DNA from: Liolophura sinensis
Taxonomy: Eukaryota; Mollusca; Polyplacophora; Chitonida; Chitonidae
Direction: 5' to 3'
Length of the DNA: 64,000 nt
NCBI RefSeq assembly: GCF_032854445.1
Contig: NC_088306.1
Location: 29,981,764-30,045,763, forward strand
Shown here: piece after piece, positions 13,559 through 23,357 of the stretch
How the letters are laid out: every line of letters starts with the position of its first letter
Position numbering within the stretch: the stretch's first letter is position 1
Notes under the pieces: model-generated
Databases searched by the model: none
Told to the model about the DNA's origin: nothing
The model's input: the letters and a program-made list of their open reading frames with translations, nothing else
Program-made: the position numbers and the translations under genes

Positions 13559-13745
13559 AACATGTGTGGAGCCTTTCCAACATCGTTAAAAACAGTTGAG
13601 CGCCTCTCTCTGCATGACCCTCTCCTAACTTTGAACTTTATGTTTTTTCTTAGTTTTGGGTTGATTATGTTAAACCGGTAGTATTGACATGGAACGTCCA
13701 TGTTGGCTGACGTCTGTTGCGATGCACACATTTAAGTGAAGATGA
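13556..13745 (-). mobile_element. Interspersed repeat family A (copy 2, minus)
   Basis: In reverse complement it shows the family order: GATGTGTGCATCGCAACAG at the start, then GACGTTCCATGTCAATA and a run through AACTAAGAAAAAACATAAAG to GAGAGAGGCGCTCAACTG. The same minus-strand layout is seen at 57500-57715. Confidence 0.65.
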
Positions 13746-14404
13746 ACGAAAAAATATCTTACAGTAACGCATAAACTCTGAACATTCTCAATTTTAACTT
13801 CGCCTTGGACGAAACAACGATTATCTAGTCACTCATATCAGCCAGGGATAAAACTTTAAAACTTACAACCCTGGTAATATTTTGACTGGGCGATTAGTAT
13901 CAGGAAATAAGCCTAGGATTATTCGGCCCGGTATTAGCCGAGACAACTGTGACTTGGTATCTGTGCTATGTATTGGCCGTGATGTAACAAAGGTCTCCAA
14001 CAAGAAAACACACTTTGAGATATGACCGATAAATTCTTGAACGTGAAACGAAACGTTAAACAAATAGACAGTCAAACAAACTAAATGTTGGAAACTTTTA
14101 AGCAATTATGCCTGTGATAAACCCTGGAAAGTTTGAATGCTTTATTAAGCGTCTTGTAATTTTAGCTGAGTCGCGCCAGATTTACTGACACCACTGGGTC
14201 GGTGATTAGCATTGTGTACAGGGATACCGCAGATTTGCTGAATGGTTTTGATGTGATTCCTTGTGAAATCACCGCTAAACTTAGTTACAACTAGTGATAC
14301 GTTGTGCCCGTAAGTTTGTTTTCCTTTCGGTAAACAGGTGGGAAAAGTGTATGTTAAAAAGCGAATAATGAAAACAAACGCAATGAATCGACAAACTGTC
14401 CATA
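13746..14404. other. Non-coding stretch, possible intron of the receptor gene
   Basis: An 80-codon minus frame (13863-14105) has no conserved feature. This region lies directly downstream, on the minus strand, of the receptor exon's donor site, so much of it is probably intron. No second exon was identified by eye. Confidence 0.4.
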
Positions 14405-14490
14405 CAGTCTGTTGTACCGTCTGAGTTTGTAAGCAATGAATGATTATGGCTTAACGCCACATCAACATTTTTTCCAGACATATTGTGGCA
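14405..14490 (-). mobile_element. SINE 3' tail fragment (GTGGCGTTAAGCCATAATCATTCATT type)
   Basis: In reverse complement it reads CCACAATATGTCTGG..AAAATGTTGATGTGGCGTTAAGCC followed by ATAATCATTCATT. It matches the plus-strand tail at 62340-62425. It lies within the predicted first intron of the receptor gene. Confidence 0.7.
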
Positions 14491-14685
14491 AGAATTTGTG
14501 AAGAGAATTAGGAAATATACGGAGAGTAAAGTAACGTTTGGCTTTCGTTTTTAGATTAACGCGTCATTGGTAACTTTTCGCGCAAACGCATGTAGGGATG
14601 ACGACGACGCAAACAAAACGTGGCATTTGATTACATGTACGTATTTCGTTGTACTGTTTCGTAAAAATATGTCAACAAACCATAT

Positions 14686-14695
14686 CTCACCTTTG
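14686..14695 (-). other. Predicted splice donor CAAAG|GTGAG
   Basis: In minus orientation the last exon base is 14691 and the intron GT is 14690-14689. The match to the animal donor consensus AG|GTGAGT is strong. It falls where resemblance to the ANF-receptor fold ends and low-complexity coding begins. Confidence 0.6.
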
Positions 14696-15447
14696 CCATC
14701 TGTACCAAGTGAAGAGAAAGTCCCGTCCAATTCTGATCTTGATGAATTTGACGGGATTGCTTGAAAAGATTTCACCGTATATCCCACTGAAGACAGTTTG
14801 AGGGAAACTGACTGGGAAAACTGTAACCAAGTAGTTTTCTCGGAGACGACGAAATGTAATGTCTGCCAGCGGTAATGTTTTAATAATGTATCCAAAGCAT
14901 TCGACACAGATAGCACTGACATTTGAAGGGAAATCATATAGCTTTGGCCTACCACAGGCACCTGCTCAGAAAACGTCGAAACGGAATTGGGACAGTTCAA
15001 AGAGACGGTAACTTTCCTACTTTCGTATGCATACAAAATTGGGAGTTGACAAAACTGTGGACGGGACAACAAAATAACGGAATTGTACCTAGAAGCGGCA
15101 CCGGAGAGACCGTAAATTTGGTCGAGAGCTTGCGTCATATCGGTCAAGCTTTGGCCGCATACGGTAAGGAGTCCATAATCCAACTGTGGGTAAGAGTGAT
15201 CCTGTCTCACTGCCTCTGCCGTGTTACTGATGAGCAACGATTCGTCACCGTCACATCTTCCTGAAAACACGACACCAACGGACAGCGTTTGTCCCATGAC
15301 GATGGTATCCAGAAGTCCAACTGTTGTTAGCGCCACGACAAGCCAAGCGAACAGGCGACTGCCAGATTTGGGGCATACAGCCGCGACTCCGTGACAATCC
15401 GATGTCCCCTTCCTTGTGAGCACCTCGCTCGGAAGGTTGCGAAGCAT
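14691..15447 (-). CDS. First coding exon of an ANF-receptor-domain protein (receptor guanylate cyclase-like)
   Basis: This is the only convincing host coding exon. From ATG at 15447 it gives 252 codons plus one base. A basic/polar start is followed by a hydrophobic segment (about residues 32-50, LFAWLVVALTTVGLL), read as a signal peptide or anchor. Next comes a region like the ANF-receptor (periplasmic-binding-like) ligand domain: TLSVGVVFSGRC at 54-65, NSVILLSRPQFC at 122-133, VPVVGQSYMISLQ at 163-175, and the helix-strand signature LLKHYRWQTLHFVVSE at 188-203. Cysteines at 65, 97, 133 and 152 could form disulphides. The frame continues past 14691, but the conserved part stops at CAAAG|GTGAGA, a near-consensus donor (phase 1), so translation to 14551 is probably intron. 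Upstream in-frame sequence to 15546 lacks an ATG. Known members of the fold include natriuretic-peptide and other receptor guanylate cyclases. GABA-B or glutamate receptors are alternatives because the kinase and cyclase parts are not visible. Confidence 0.62.
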
Positions 15448-16261
15448 TCTTTCCAAGGTGCCCGATGAACTTCGGACATCATCCCATTCCGGCCGAATGA
15501 AGAAGACTGAATATCCCCATAGAAATCGGTCAGTCTTAAATCCCAATCACGTGAGTCCAGGTTGGCCTGAATGCAAATACCGTCTCCAAGTGCATCTTTG
15601 CGTTGACATGCTTGTCCTAGCGAATACTGGCAAATGGTTCCATCTATCGGAGCGGCCGTCTCCGCACGCTGGAGATATCTGCGGGTCCTCCCCGTATCAC
15701 TGCCTTCGTACTCTTCTCGACGCGGGCGAGTTGTCGAGCCTTCCTCCTTCCCACCATCGTCCACCGATCGATGAGTTACCACTATCAGCCGAGCAGAGTC
15801 CACCTCTTTTCAGTACCACGTGACTGCAGGCTGAAAACGGCTCATACAACGCGTTGCCACTTTATTACTCGCGCCGAACACGGACAAGGAAAACGAAACG
15901 ATTTTAATCCCTAATGGGCGTTACATAATTGTTTCTCGGTTAGTCGCGCAAAACTGTCCCCGGGCAGCGCGTCGGGACGAAAACTGTATATTTCAAGCCG
16001 GGAAGCTAACTACATGTTAGTGCGTTCACACCTACAAATAATGCCCCACTCTACCTCCCTACAGGTGGCAATGTGAGTGACGTAAGCAGCCAGAGGGACC
16101 CATAATGTGTCAGTTATACCCTTTCTAATGGCTTGTTAGACGGCTTTCGGTAATTTGATGGCATGACACCAAACAGCATCGTAAGGCGTCCTTAGCCTCC
16201 CTAACGCCAATAAGCGCTTACCTTATCATATGTACTCACTAATTTAACAACACAATTCGTT
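15448..16261. other. GC-richer region upstream of the receptor exon
   Basis: From about 15450 to 16000 the sequence is richer in GC and CG dinucleotides than its surroundings. It lies directly 5' of the receptor exon on the minus strand, as expected for a 5' UTR, promoter or CpG-containing upstream exon. Long frames on both strands (15416-15823 plus, 15327-15803 minus) follow from the scarcity of stop codons and have no family resemblance. No TATA box or start site could be assigned. Confidence 0.4.
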
Positions 16262-16362
16262 TGATTCACTTATTTATCTGATTGGTGCTTTACTCTGAAC
16301 TGAAGAATATTTCACTGATACCACGGCGGCCAGGATGATGGTGGAAGGAAACAATTCGTTTG
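16262..16362 (-). mobile_element. tRNA-SINE fragment (tail and body)
   Basis: Reads in plus orientation as TTATTTATCTGATTGGTGCTTTAC..GAAGAATATTTCACTGATACCACGGCGGCCAGGATGATGGTGG.AGGAAAC. This is the reversed tail and central body of the SINE seen complete at 26361-26624. The tRNA head is missing. Confidence 0.8.
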
Positions 16363-16395
16363 ATAAGGTCATTCAAAAAAAAGTCTTACATATTT

Positions 16396-16565
16396 TTTAC
16401 CTCATTCTGCATAAGCCATGGTGCTTGGGACGTGTAGATTGCTACTATTTATACATTTACATGAACAGTTAGAATAAAACCTTGACTGAGGTAAACTGAC
16501 AAGAGGCCATATGCCACCGGCTATGGGTGACCATTTGTCAGCTATCACACCGTCGTCGTTGCTCT
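16396..16565 (+). mobile_element. Interspersed repeat family B (copy 2, best copy)
   Basis: Runs from CCTCATTCTGCATAAGCCATGG through TACATTTACATGAACAGTTAG, TTGACTGAGGTAAACTGA and CCACCGGCTATGGGTGACCA to TTTGTCAGCTATCACACCGTC. The reverse complement of 47325-47465 matches along its whole length. About 170 bp, non-coding, no obvious tRNA boxes or inverted ends. Probably a short non-autonomous element. Confidence 0.7.
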
Positions 16566-16675
16566 GGTTTAACTCTCTATTCTGTGCGTTTACTCTCTAT
16601 TTTGTACGTTTACTTCTAGCCTGTACAATTACTCTGTATTCTGTACGTTTACTCTCTATTCTGTACGTTTAAAAT
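16566..16675 (+). repeat. 23-bp tandem repeat, about 5 units
   Basis: Units like CTCTATTCTGTACGTTTA recur with variations (TTCTAGCCTGTACAATTACT in one). It directly follows the family B copy and precedes the large 57-bp array. Confidence 0.8.
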
Positions 16676-16737
16676 TGTATTATAACTAAACGAACACAAA
16701 AATGCTCAAAATTAATGCCAGAGATCGTACAATGCCG

Positions 16738-18086
16738 TACAAGGTGATACTTGTTGTGGAATGTAGAATACCATGGTTACAACAAATCGTTGACGACAAG
16801 GTGATAATTGGTGTGGGATATAGAACACTAGGGTTACAACAAATCATTGACGACAAGGTGATATTTGGTGTGGAATATAGAATACTAGGGTTACAACAAA
16901 TCATTGGCGACAAGGTGATAGTTGGTGTGGAATATAGAATACTAAGGTTACAACAAATCATTGACGACAAGGTGATACTTATTGTGGAATGTAGAATACC
17001 ATGGTTACAACAAATCGTTGACGACAAGGTGATACTTGTTGTGGAATGTAGAATACTAGGGTTACAACAAATCGTTGACGACAAGGTGATAATTGGTGTA
17101 GAATATAGAATACTAGGGTTACAGCAAATCATTGACGACAAGGTGGTAATTGATGTAGAATATAGAACACTAGGGTTACAACAAATTTGGTGTAGAGTAT
17201 AGAACACTAGGGTTACAACAAATCATTGACGACAAGGTGATAATTGGTGTGAAATATAGAACACTAGGGTTACAACAAATCATTGACGACAAGGTGATAT
17301 TTGGTGTGGAATATAGAATACTAGGGTTACAACAAATCATTGACGACAAGGTGATAATTGATGTGGAATATAGAACACTAGGGTTACAACAAATCATTGG
17401 CGACAAGGTGATAATTGGTGTAGAATATAGAATACTAGTGTTACAACAAATCATTGACGACAAGGTGATATTTGATGTGGAATATAGAATACTAGGGTTA
17501 CAACAAATCATTGACGACAAGGTGATATTTGGTGTGGAATATAGAATACTAGGGTTACAACAAATCGTTGACGACAAGGTGATAATTGGTGTGGAATATA
17601 GAACACTAGAGTTACAACAAATCATTGGCGACAAGGTGATAATTGGTGTGGAATATAGAATACTAGTGTTACAACAAATCATTGACGACAAGGTGATACT
17701 TGTTATGGAATGTAGAATGCCATGGTTACAACAAATCGTTGACGACAAGGTGGTAATTGATGTAGAATATAGAATACTAGGGTTACAACAAATCATTGGC
17801 GACAAGGTGATAATTGGTGTGGAATATAGAACACTAGGGTTACAACAAATCATTGACGACAATGTGATATTTGGTGTGGAATATAGAATACTAGGGTTAC
17901 AACAAATCGTTGACGACAAGGTGATAATTGGTGTGGAATATAGAATACTAAGGTTACAACAAATCATTGACGACAAGGTGATATTTGGTGTGGAATACAG
18001 AACACTGGGGTTACAACAAATCATTGACGACAAGGTGATATTTGGTGTGGAATACAGAACACTAGGGTTACAACAAATCAATGATC
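16738..18086. repeat. 57-bp minisatellite, about 23-24 units
   Basis: The unit reads GTGATATTTGGTGTGGAATA, TAGAATACTAGGGTTACAAC, AAATCATTGACGACAAG (57 bases). Since 57 equals 19 codons and the unit lacks stops in one frame per strand, long frames exist on both strands (plus 16702-17202 and 17237-18163; minus 16686-17207 and 17176-18081). A truncated unit near 17188-17195 breaks all of them. Differences between units mostly change amino acids on either strand, and neither peptide resembles a known family, so I call it non-coding. Variants such as GGAATGTAGAATACCATGG recur at spaced positions, which suggests higher-order units. Confidence 0.9.
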
Positions 18087-18211
18087 ACAAGTACAGTCAT
18101 ATAATCATACTAGTGGTTTTCACGGATGGACTCAAGAAAAGCAGAATCTTTGTAAACTGTTGAGAGGAAATATTGCAGTTCCCTGGCGATGAAGTCTCAG
18201 GGTTTAATTAT
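18087..18211. other. Spacer, nothing recognised
   Basis: Short flank between the 57-bp array and a degenerate SINE. It contains the tail of the array's open frame, which I regard as chance. Confidence 0.4.
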
Positions 18212-18400
18212 CTATTGATTTATTTATTGATCTGACTGGTGTTTAACGCCATACTCAGTGGTCAAATTCATGGGTGGAGGAGGGGTAAATATCCACCTCA
18301 GACCAGGTACATGACAGATCTCGTTACATCGAATCACAATCTAATTAGTGAGAGGTAGATTCGAGTCTGTGTGACACCAACGCTTGAACGACCACCCAAA
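18212..18400 (-). mobile_element. Degenerate SINE-like element
   Basis: TTTATTTATTGATCTGACTGGTGTTTAACGCCATACTCAG matches the reversed SINE tail. It is followed by ATTCATGGGTGGAGGAGG in place of the usual body. The rest diverges, so it may be a related subfamily. Confidence 0.55.
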
Positions 18401-18439
18401 TTTCATAAGATACAAGCTAAGCAGTAATTATAGGACATA

Positions 18440-18520
18440 AAGACCCCCAACGCGTGTGTGCATGAAGATCTCCGCCGCGTGTGTACATGAAAACTTCCAC
18501 CGCGTGTGTACAAATGTACA
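18440..18520 (+). repeat. 30-bp tandem repeat, about 3 units
   Basis: Copies of CCGCGTGTGTACATGAA.A.TTCCAC around CGCGTGTGT, with single-base changes. Confidence 0.8.
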
Positions 18521-18654
18521 CAAAACGTCTTGTACATCTAGGAAAGCAAGCTCACTTGGAACTACGTTGTTTAACGCAATTAATTGAGTCTGTAGTTAAC
18601 ATCTGTTTCGAAATTTTACTATGCTTCCTTTAGATGCTTCCTTCCTTTAGCCGT

Positions 18655-19150
18655 CGTTGGTGATAACAATGGAGAGCTTTGATTGGTTCGTTCTCTTTAA
18701 TTGACGATTGGGAGCTTTGATTGTCTCGTTCGTTTGAATATCGATATGGAGCTATTGTTATCATATTAGCTTAAGTAACGATGGAGAGCTTCCATTGGCT
18801 CATTCGCCGAAATAACGATGGAGAGCTTCCATTGGCTCATTCGCCGAAATAACGATGGAGAGCTTCCATTGGTTCGATCGCCCAAATAACGAAGGAGAGC
18901 TTCCCATTGGCTCAATCGCCCAAATAACGATGGAGAGCTTCCAATGGTTCGACCGCCCAAATAACGATGCCAGGCTTTCATTGTCTCATTCATGGAAATA
19001 TCGGCAGCCTTTGTTATAATATTAGCTTAAGTAACGATGAAGCAATTCCATTGTCCCAGTCTCCCAAATAACGATTGGAGGTTTCCACTGGCTCAGTCGC
19101 CTATACTGGCTGTAGATTGCCCAAATAACAGTAGGGAGCCTTCGATAGAG
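18655..19150 (+). repeat. 37-bp minisatellite, about 12 units
   Basis: The core unit is AACGATGGAGAGCTTCCATT followed by GGCTCATTCGCCGAAAT; ATGGAGAGCT recurs at 18781, 18818 and 18855. Outer units are more diverged. A block with ATATTAGCTTAAGTAACGATG appears near 18764 and again near 19020, about 256 bases apart, so larger blocks have also been duplicated. Confidence 0.9.
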
Positions 19151-19244
19151 CATTAGCCTCAACGCCGGAGAACTGGAGTATCGTATTTTGAGGTGTGGCA
19201 ATGTGGACGTGATTTTAAAATAGTAAAAGGATACATATATATTT

Positions 19245-19590
19245 TTGCGTCGAAACAGACATTCGTATACCAGTCGTCAACCAGTAAGGACGTTCCATGT
19301 CAATAATCGCAAGGTCAATTCCGAAAACGACGTACAACACAAACCACCAAATAAAAAAGAAAGTATCTAAAAGACGAAAATAAGACGGAATCACGCAAAG
19401 AAAAGCAGTGTGCAGTTTTCAGTCATAGTGGAAAGATGCAAGGTGTGTTCTAGGCCACTGAATGAAATCTTTATTCAGATCTTGTTGATATATCCAACGT
19501 GGCGATCAAATTCAACTCGATGAATATATCGCCCATCGCCCCGAGTTAAACCGAATTAGACACAATCATATTAAGCACAATATTTGTTCG
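19245..19590 (+). mobile_element. Interspersed repeat family A (copy 3, near complete)
   Basis: Starts GCGTCGAAACAGACATTCG, continues with CAACCAGTAAGGACGTTCC, TGTCAATAATCGCAAGG, CGACGTACAACACAAACCAC, an A-rich stretch, GACGGAATCACGCAAAG and TCCAACGTGGCGATC, and ends near GAATTAGACACAATCA. No open frame. About 345 bp. The same order occurs in four other good copies. Confidence 0.8.
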
Positions 19591-19764
19591 GAAATATCAA
19601 GAAAAAGGGAAATAGATAAAAAGCGAATTCAAAGAAAGAATAATGACTCACCGAATAAATCAAAGAAGGAATGGACCATTTAGTTCACGTCTGTATGAAT
19701 TCCGCCAACCAGTCAATCCAAGCTCTTTTACCCTGTTAACACGGGTATATTTGTAACTGTAGTA
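19591..19764. other. Spacer, nothing recognised
   Basis: AT-rich sequence between the family A copy and the 24-bp array. Confidence 0.4.
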
Positions 19765-20405
19765 TGTGATTGCTGTAGTTGTTATTTATCTACTTGTTGT
19801 AGTTGTTATTTATCTGCTTTTTGTAGTTGCTTGTTGTAGTTGTTATTTATCTGATTGTTGTAGTTGTTATTTATCTGATTGTTGTAGTTATTTATCTGAT
19901 TGTTGTAGTTGTTATTTATCTGATTATTGTAGCTGTTATTTATCTGCTTGTTGTAGTTGTTATTTATCTGCTTGTTGTAGTTGCTTGTTGTAGTTGTTAT
20001 TTATCTGATTGTTGTAGTTGTTATTTATCTGATTGTTGTAGTTATTTATCTGATTGTTGTAGTTGTTATTTATCTGATTATTGTAGCTGTTATTTATCTG
20101 ATTGTTGTAGTTGTTATTTATCTGCTTGTTCTAGATGTTATTTATCTACTTGTTGTAGCTTTTATTTATCTGCTTGTTGTATTTATTGTGGTAGTTGTTA
20201 TTTATCTGATTGTGGTAGTTGTTATTTATCTGATTGTGGTAGTTGTTATTTATCTGATTGTTGTAGTTGTTATTTATCTGCTTGTTGTAGTTGTTATTTA
20301 TCTGATTGTTGTAGTTGTTATTTATCTGATTGTTGTAGTTGTTATTTATCTGATTGTTGTAGTTGTTATTTATCTGATTATTGTAGTTGTTTTTTATCTG
20401 ATTAT
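19765..20405 (+). repeat. 24-bp minisatellite with ~154-bp higher-order repeat
   Basis: The unit is TTGTTGTAGTTGTTATTTATCTGA with minor changes, some units shortened to 18 bases. A block starting GCTTGTTGTAG at 19827 recurs almost exactly from 19981, 154 bases later. Because 24 is divisible by three, frames of 75-200 codons stay open in each direction, encoding Val/Ile/Leu/Tyr or Asn/Tyr repeats. These are hydrophobic repeats without family resemblance, and I do not call them genes. Confidence 0.93.
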
Positions 20406-22364
20406 ATAACACCATACTCTAGAAATTAACATACAAGATTGCGACCAGTTTAATGTGAGAAGGAAGCCAAGGTGCCATGTTTAAACCATCGAGCTCTGAC
20501 AAGTTACTCACATTCTGCGATGTAATAAGACCTACCCGACTGACCTACAGCTTAACCAAAATGTATTATGTCTTATTATGTGTGTTTAAATGTATTCTCA
20601 AGGGGCCGCGAGCTCAACGGCATTCCAAACGACGGGCACAATCTAACTGATATTTACATGAGGAGTTGTCTGTCCACTGTGGCGAAGTGTTTCTTCGTGT
20701 TCCCACCCTGAGCAAATAAGATGAGCCGTCAAGAAGCAGTCAGCCGTACGTACCGGGGCATGGTGGGAAAACTGGATAACATTCACAGTCTAACATGAAG
20801 AGAGACAGTTGGCAAGTGTTCTCTATACTTGTCAAACAGGAAAAGACATGAACCCCCGGGGGAGACACTAGTGATGGCGTACCGTCTAATGGCTTTCTCG
20901 TTTAATCTCAGTTGTACATACGTCATTTATTATCAGACTATATGCTTAAAAGAAGAAAGTCGTGATAATTTCACAGAAGTACTTGTAAGCGATTTAGATC
21001 CTACGTCAGCTGGTAAATTTCAAGACTTCCTTGTTTACGCTGAAGTCTTTTGACGTCATGAGTTTTCGTCATTTCAGAAATAGCCTGAGTAATAATTTTA
21101 TTTTAATATTTTAACAACATCACCTAGACCACATTGAAGTAAGTAGCGGGGGTTTTTCTAGTGGGATGCAAAAGACGAACAGACAAAAAACGGAAAACAA
21201 AATTACAGAATCTTCATGAAAGCTGTTCATCACAGCACAAGGCAGGAGCACAAATCTCATAAACATTCACCTAGAAAATATTTTCGGACGAGGAGCAAAT
21301 TATACGAGCAAGGCCGAAAACATCCCAAGTCTGTGTCGTGATGAACTCCAGTGAGTAGCTTGTAGACGACAGCCTCTCGTACCACGTGTTTTCGAATCGC
21401 CCGTACAATGCTCGGATTAATGTGCAAGACTACCAGGCCACCTTAATTGCGTCATTCGATAAAGATAATATCGATCTCGCCCATGGATGGGCCAATGAAG
21501 GAATTTCTCATCATCTCCCAGACTGTCTTTTTTTATTCGGTATCTTTTTTATTACCTCAGATTGCATTAATATTTCCTTGTATGTCCGCTTGACTAGATT
21601 TCATATCAGAGTGAACATGTCCGTAGGCAATGGCTCATATTTCCACTGCTCCAAAGCAAACCGCTTTAAATTTCCGGTGACAAATTATCTCTGTGTTTTC
21701 TATAAAATACGGCCATCTATGGGTACAGACATTTCTTACGGTACAAAGTTTCTCGGAAGCCCATTGAAGCATGTTTTCCACTTAGGGAAATTGCTTGCTG
21801 AATTTGGCTTACACAACCTCATGGTAACGATGATTTGGCTATATGCATGAGTACGGCGTAAAACACCAACCATATAAATCAAACAAATGTAATTTAAATG
21901 TGAAGACAACATATCATTTTAAATGATTCTAGACCAGCAAAGTCTAATAAATTGGACAAAATTAAATAGGACCTATATCATTAGGCACAACAATGTACTT
22001 TATTACAGGTTAAATACCAGGATTTGAAGGAAATCTCCAGTAGCGACACAGTTTTAATCAATACCAAGACTTCAAACTTGGCATCCTTGGTATTTCTTAG
22101 ATTGTCGCTCAAGAAAAGGCGATAAACTAAGTACTGGTAGAGGTCTGGCCTGCGTCCCGAAGACAGAACCTGATGGAGTGTCACACCTGGTGGATACGAC
22201 ATGGAGTTCAGTAGTTCAGTTTTATATATTTATTCGATTTAACTTGATTTCCAACCGTTCAACTATAATAGATACATTCACGGAATAGAACGACCAGAAT
22301 ATATGACCATGCCATGAATGTGGTAACATGGTGTGTATACACAAAACCCAGCACGGTATGAATT
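20406..22364. other. Non-coding stretch; 154-codon frame of unknown status
   Basis: A plus frame at 21386-21850 (GTG start, first ATG internal) has two hydrophobic patches (about residues 48-68 and 95-105) and no recognised motif. It may be chance. A SINE tail fragment, GAGTACGGCGTAAAACACCAACC, lies at about 21848-21872 inside its 3' end, which weakens the coding case. Nothing else recognised. Confidence 0.4.
21848..21880 (+). mobile_element. SINE 3' tail fragment
   Basis: GAGTACGGCGTAAAACACCA followed by an A-rich stretch matches the end of the tRNA-SINE in plus orientation. Confidence 0.65.
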
Positions 22365-22450
22365 ATTTAGTTATTTAGCTGACAGGTGTTTTACGAATAT
22401 TTCACTTATACGATCGATGGCGGCCAGTGTTATGGTGGGAAGAAATCCAA
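22365..22450 (-). mobile_element. tRNA-SINE fragment (tail and body)
   Basis: TTATTTAGCTGACAGGTGTTTTACGAATATTTCACTTATACG..GGCGGCCAGTGTTATGGTGGGA is the reversed SINE tail and body. An internal deletion removes the GCCGTACTCAA word. The head is absent. Confidence 0.8.
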
Positions 22451-23099
22451 GTGAAACCCATTTGTGTTTTACGACGGCCTATGAGGTGTGATAATTAAGA
22501 AAAAATGTTTCTGCTTCTGGTGTCTAGCAAAAGTTTAGTGGTCATGAAGGTATACAACGTTATTATTTTTGGTTGGCAGATATATTTAAGCTATATCTCC
22601 TGAACTGTGGTGACAGGAAACCAGACAGAACCCATGGGATGCACATTACCATCCGCTGGTTTCCAGAATACCTCGTAACACCAGAGAGGAAGCAAGCATG
22701 CGGTACTAATTAATTAACAAGGAAAAAATCTGTATTTGTGTGGAAAGCCCTCTGTTAATGACCAAAAGGTGGCGGTGGAAGTGGGAGCAGTCTCGTGACG
22801 TTTTAATAGCCAGAAACTGTGATGTACCAAACGCTCGTTATCTGGAAGTGCGCAGTTCTCAGTAACGGTAGTTATAAGATAAGTGACCTATCAAACTCTT
22901 GACGCCTGGAAAAACATCTTTGTTCCTTTAGTTTTATGCAGAGAATTCACTGGAGACCACTTGTTTTCACCAACATGACCTATTTTATACGTGAGAAAGT
23001 TCGCCAGTAACTGTCAACGTCGTTGATGCTCCATTTTCATGTACCCGTAATGTTGACTGCCGTCGTATTAGTGAGAAATCCTTGAGCAAACGACTGTCA
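22451..23099. other. Non-coding stretch, nothing recognised
   Basis: No coding frame or repeat was identified. Confidence 0.45.
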
Positions 23100-23357
23100 A
23101 ATAATTTTTTGATTTATTTGGTTGGTGTTTTACGTCGTAGTCAAAAATATTTCACTTTTACGATGGCAGCCAGCATTACGGTGGGAGGAAACCAAGCAGA
23201 GCTTGGGGAAACCCACGACCATCCTCAGGTACCTTCTGAAGTACGACTCGAGAAAGCCAGCAATGGCTGGACTTTGAACTCACAACGATCTAATTTGTGA
23301 GAGACTCCTGCGTTATTACGCCGCGCTAGCACGCTAACTACTAGGCCACGGATGCTC
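23100..23357 (-). mobile_element. tRNA-derived SINE, near full length
   Basis: In reverse complement it begins GGAGCATCCGTGGCCTAGTAG (tRNA-like A box), then TTGTGAGTTCAAAGTCCAG (B-box-like). The body has GGTCGTGGGTTTCCCCAAG, TTTCCTCCCACCGTAATGC and GTAAAAGTGAAATATTTTTG, and the end is ACGTAAAACACCAACCAAAT. Known biology: such SINEs are transcribed by RNA polymerase III and mobilised by LINE proteins. It is moderately decayed. The GTG-started frame on the plus strand (23082-23300) is a shadow. Confidence 0.88.

Noticed and set aside
15327-15823. Long frames of 135 (plus) and 158 (minus) codons overlapping the receptor exon
   Set aside because: They lie in a GC-richer region poor in stop codons, show no family resemblance and overlap the better-supported exon in other frames.
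16738-18086. CTAGGGTTAC in every 57-bp unit looked telomere-like
   Set aside because: The hexamer occurs once per 57-bp unit and not in tandem, so this is not telomeric DNA.
19827-20429. 200-codon hydrophobic frame in the 24-bp array
   Set aside because: It is open only because 24 is divisible by three; it is one of several parallel open frames and has no conserved domain.
21386-21850. 154-codon frame as a gene
   Set aside because: GTG start, no recognised domain, and its end overlaps a SINE tail. Left unassigned.
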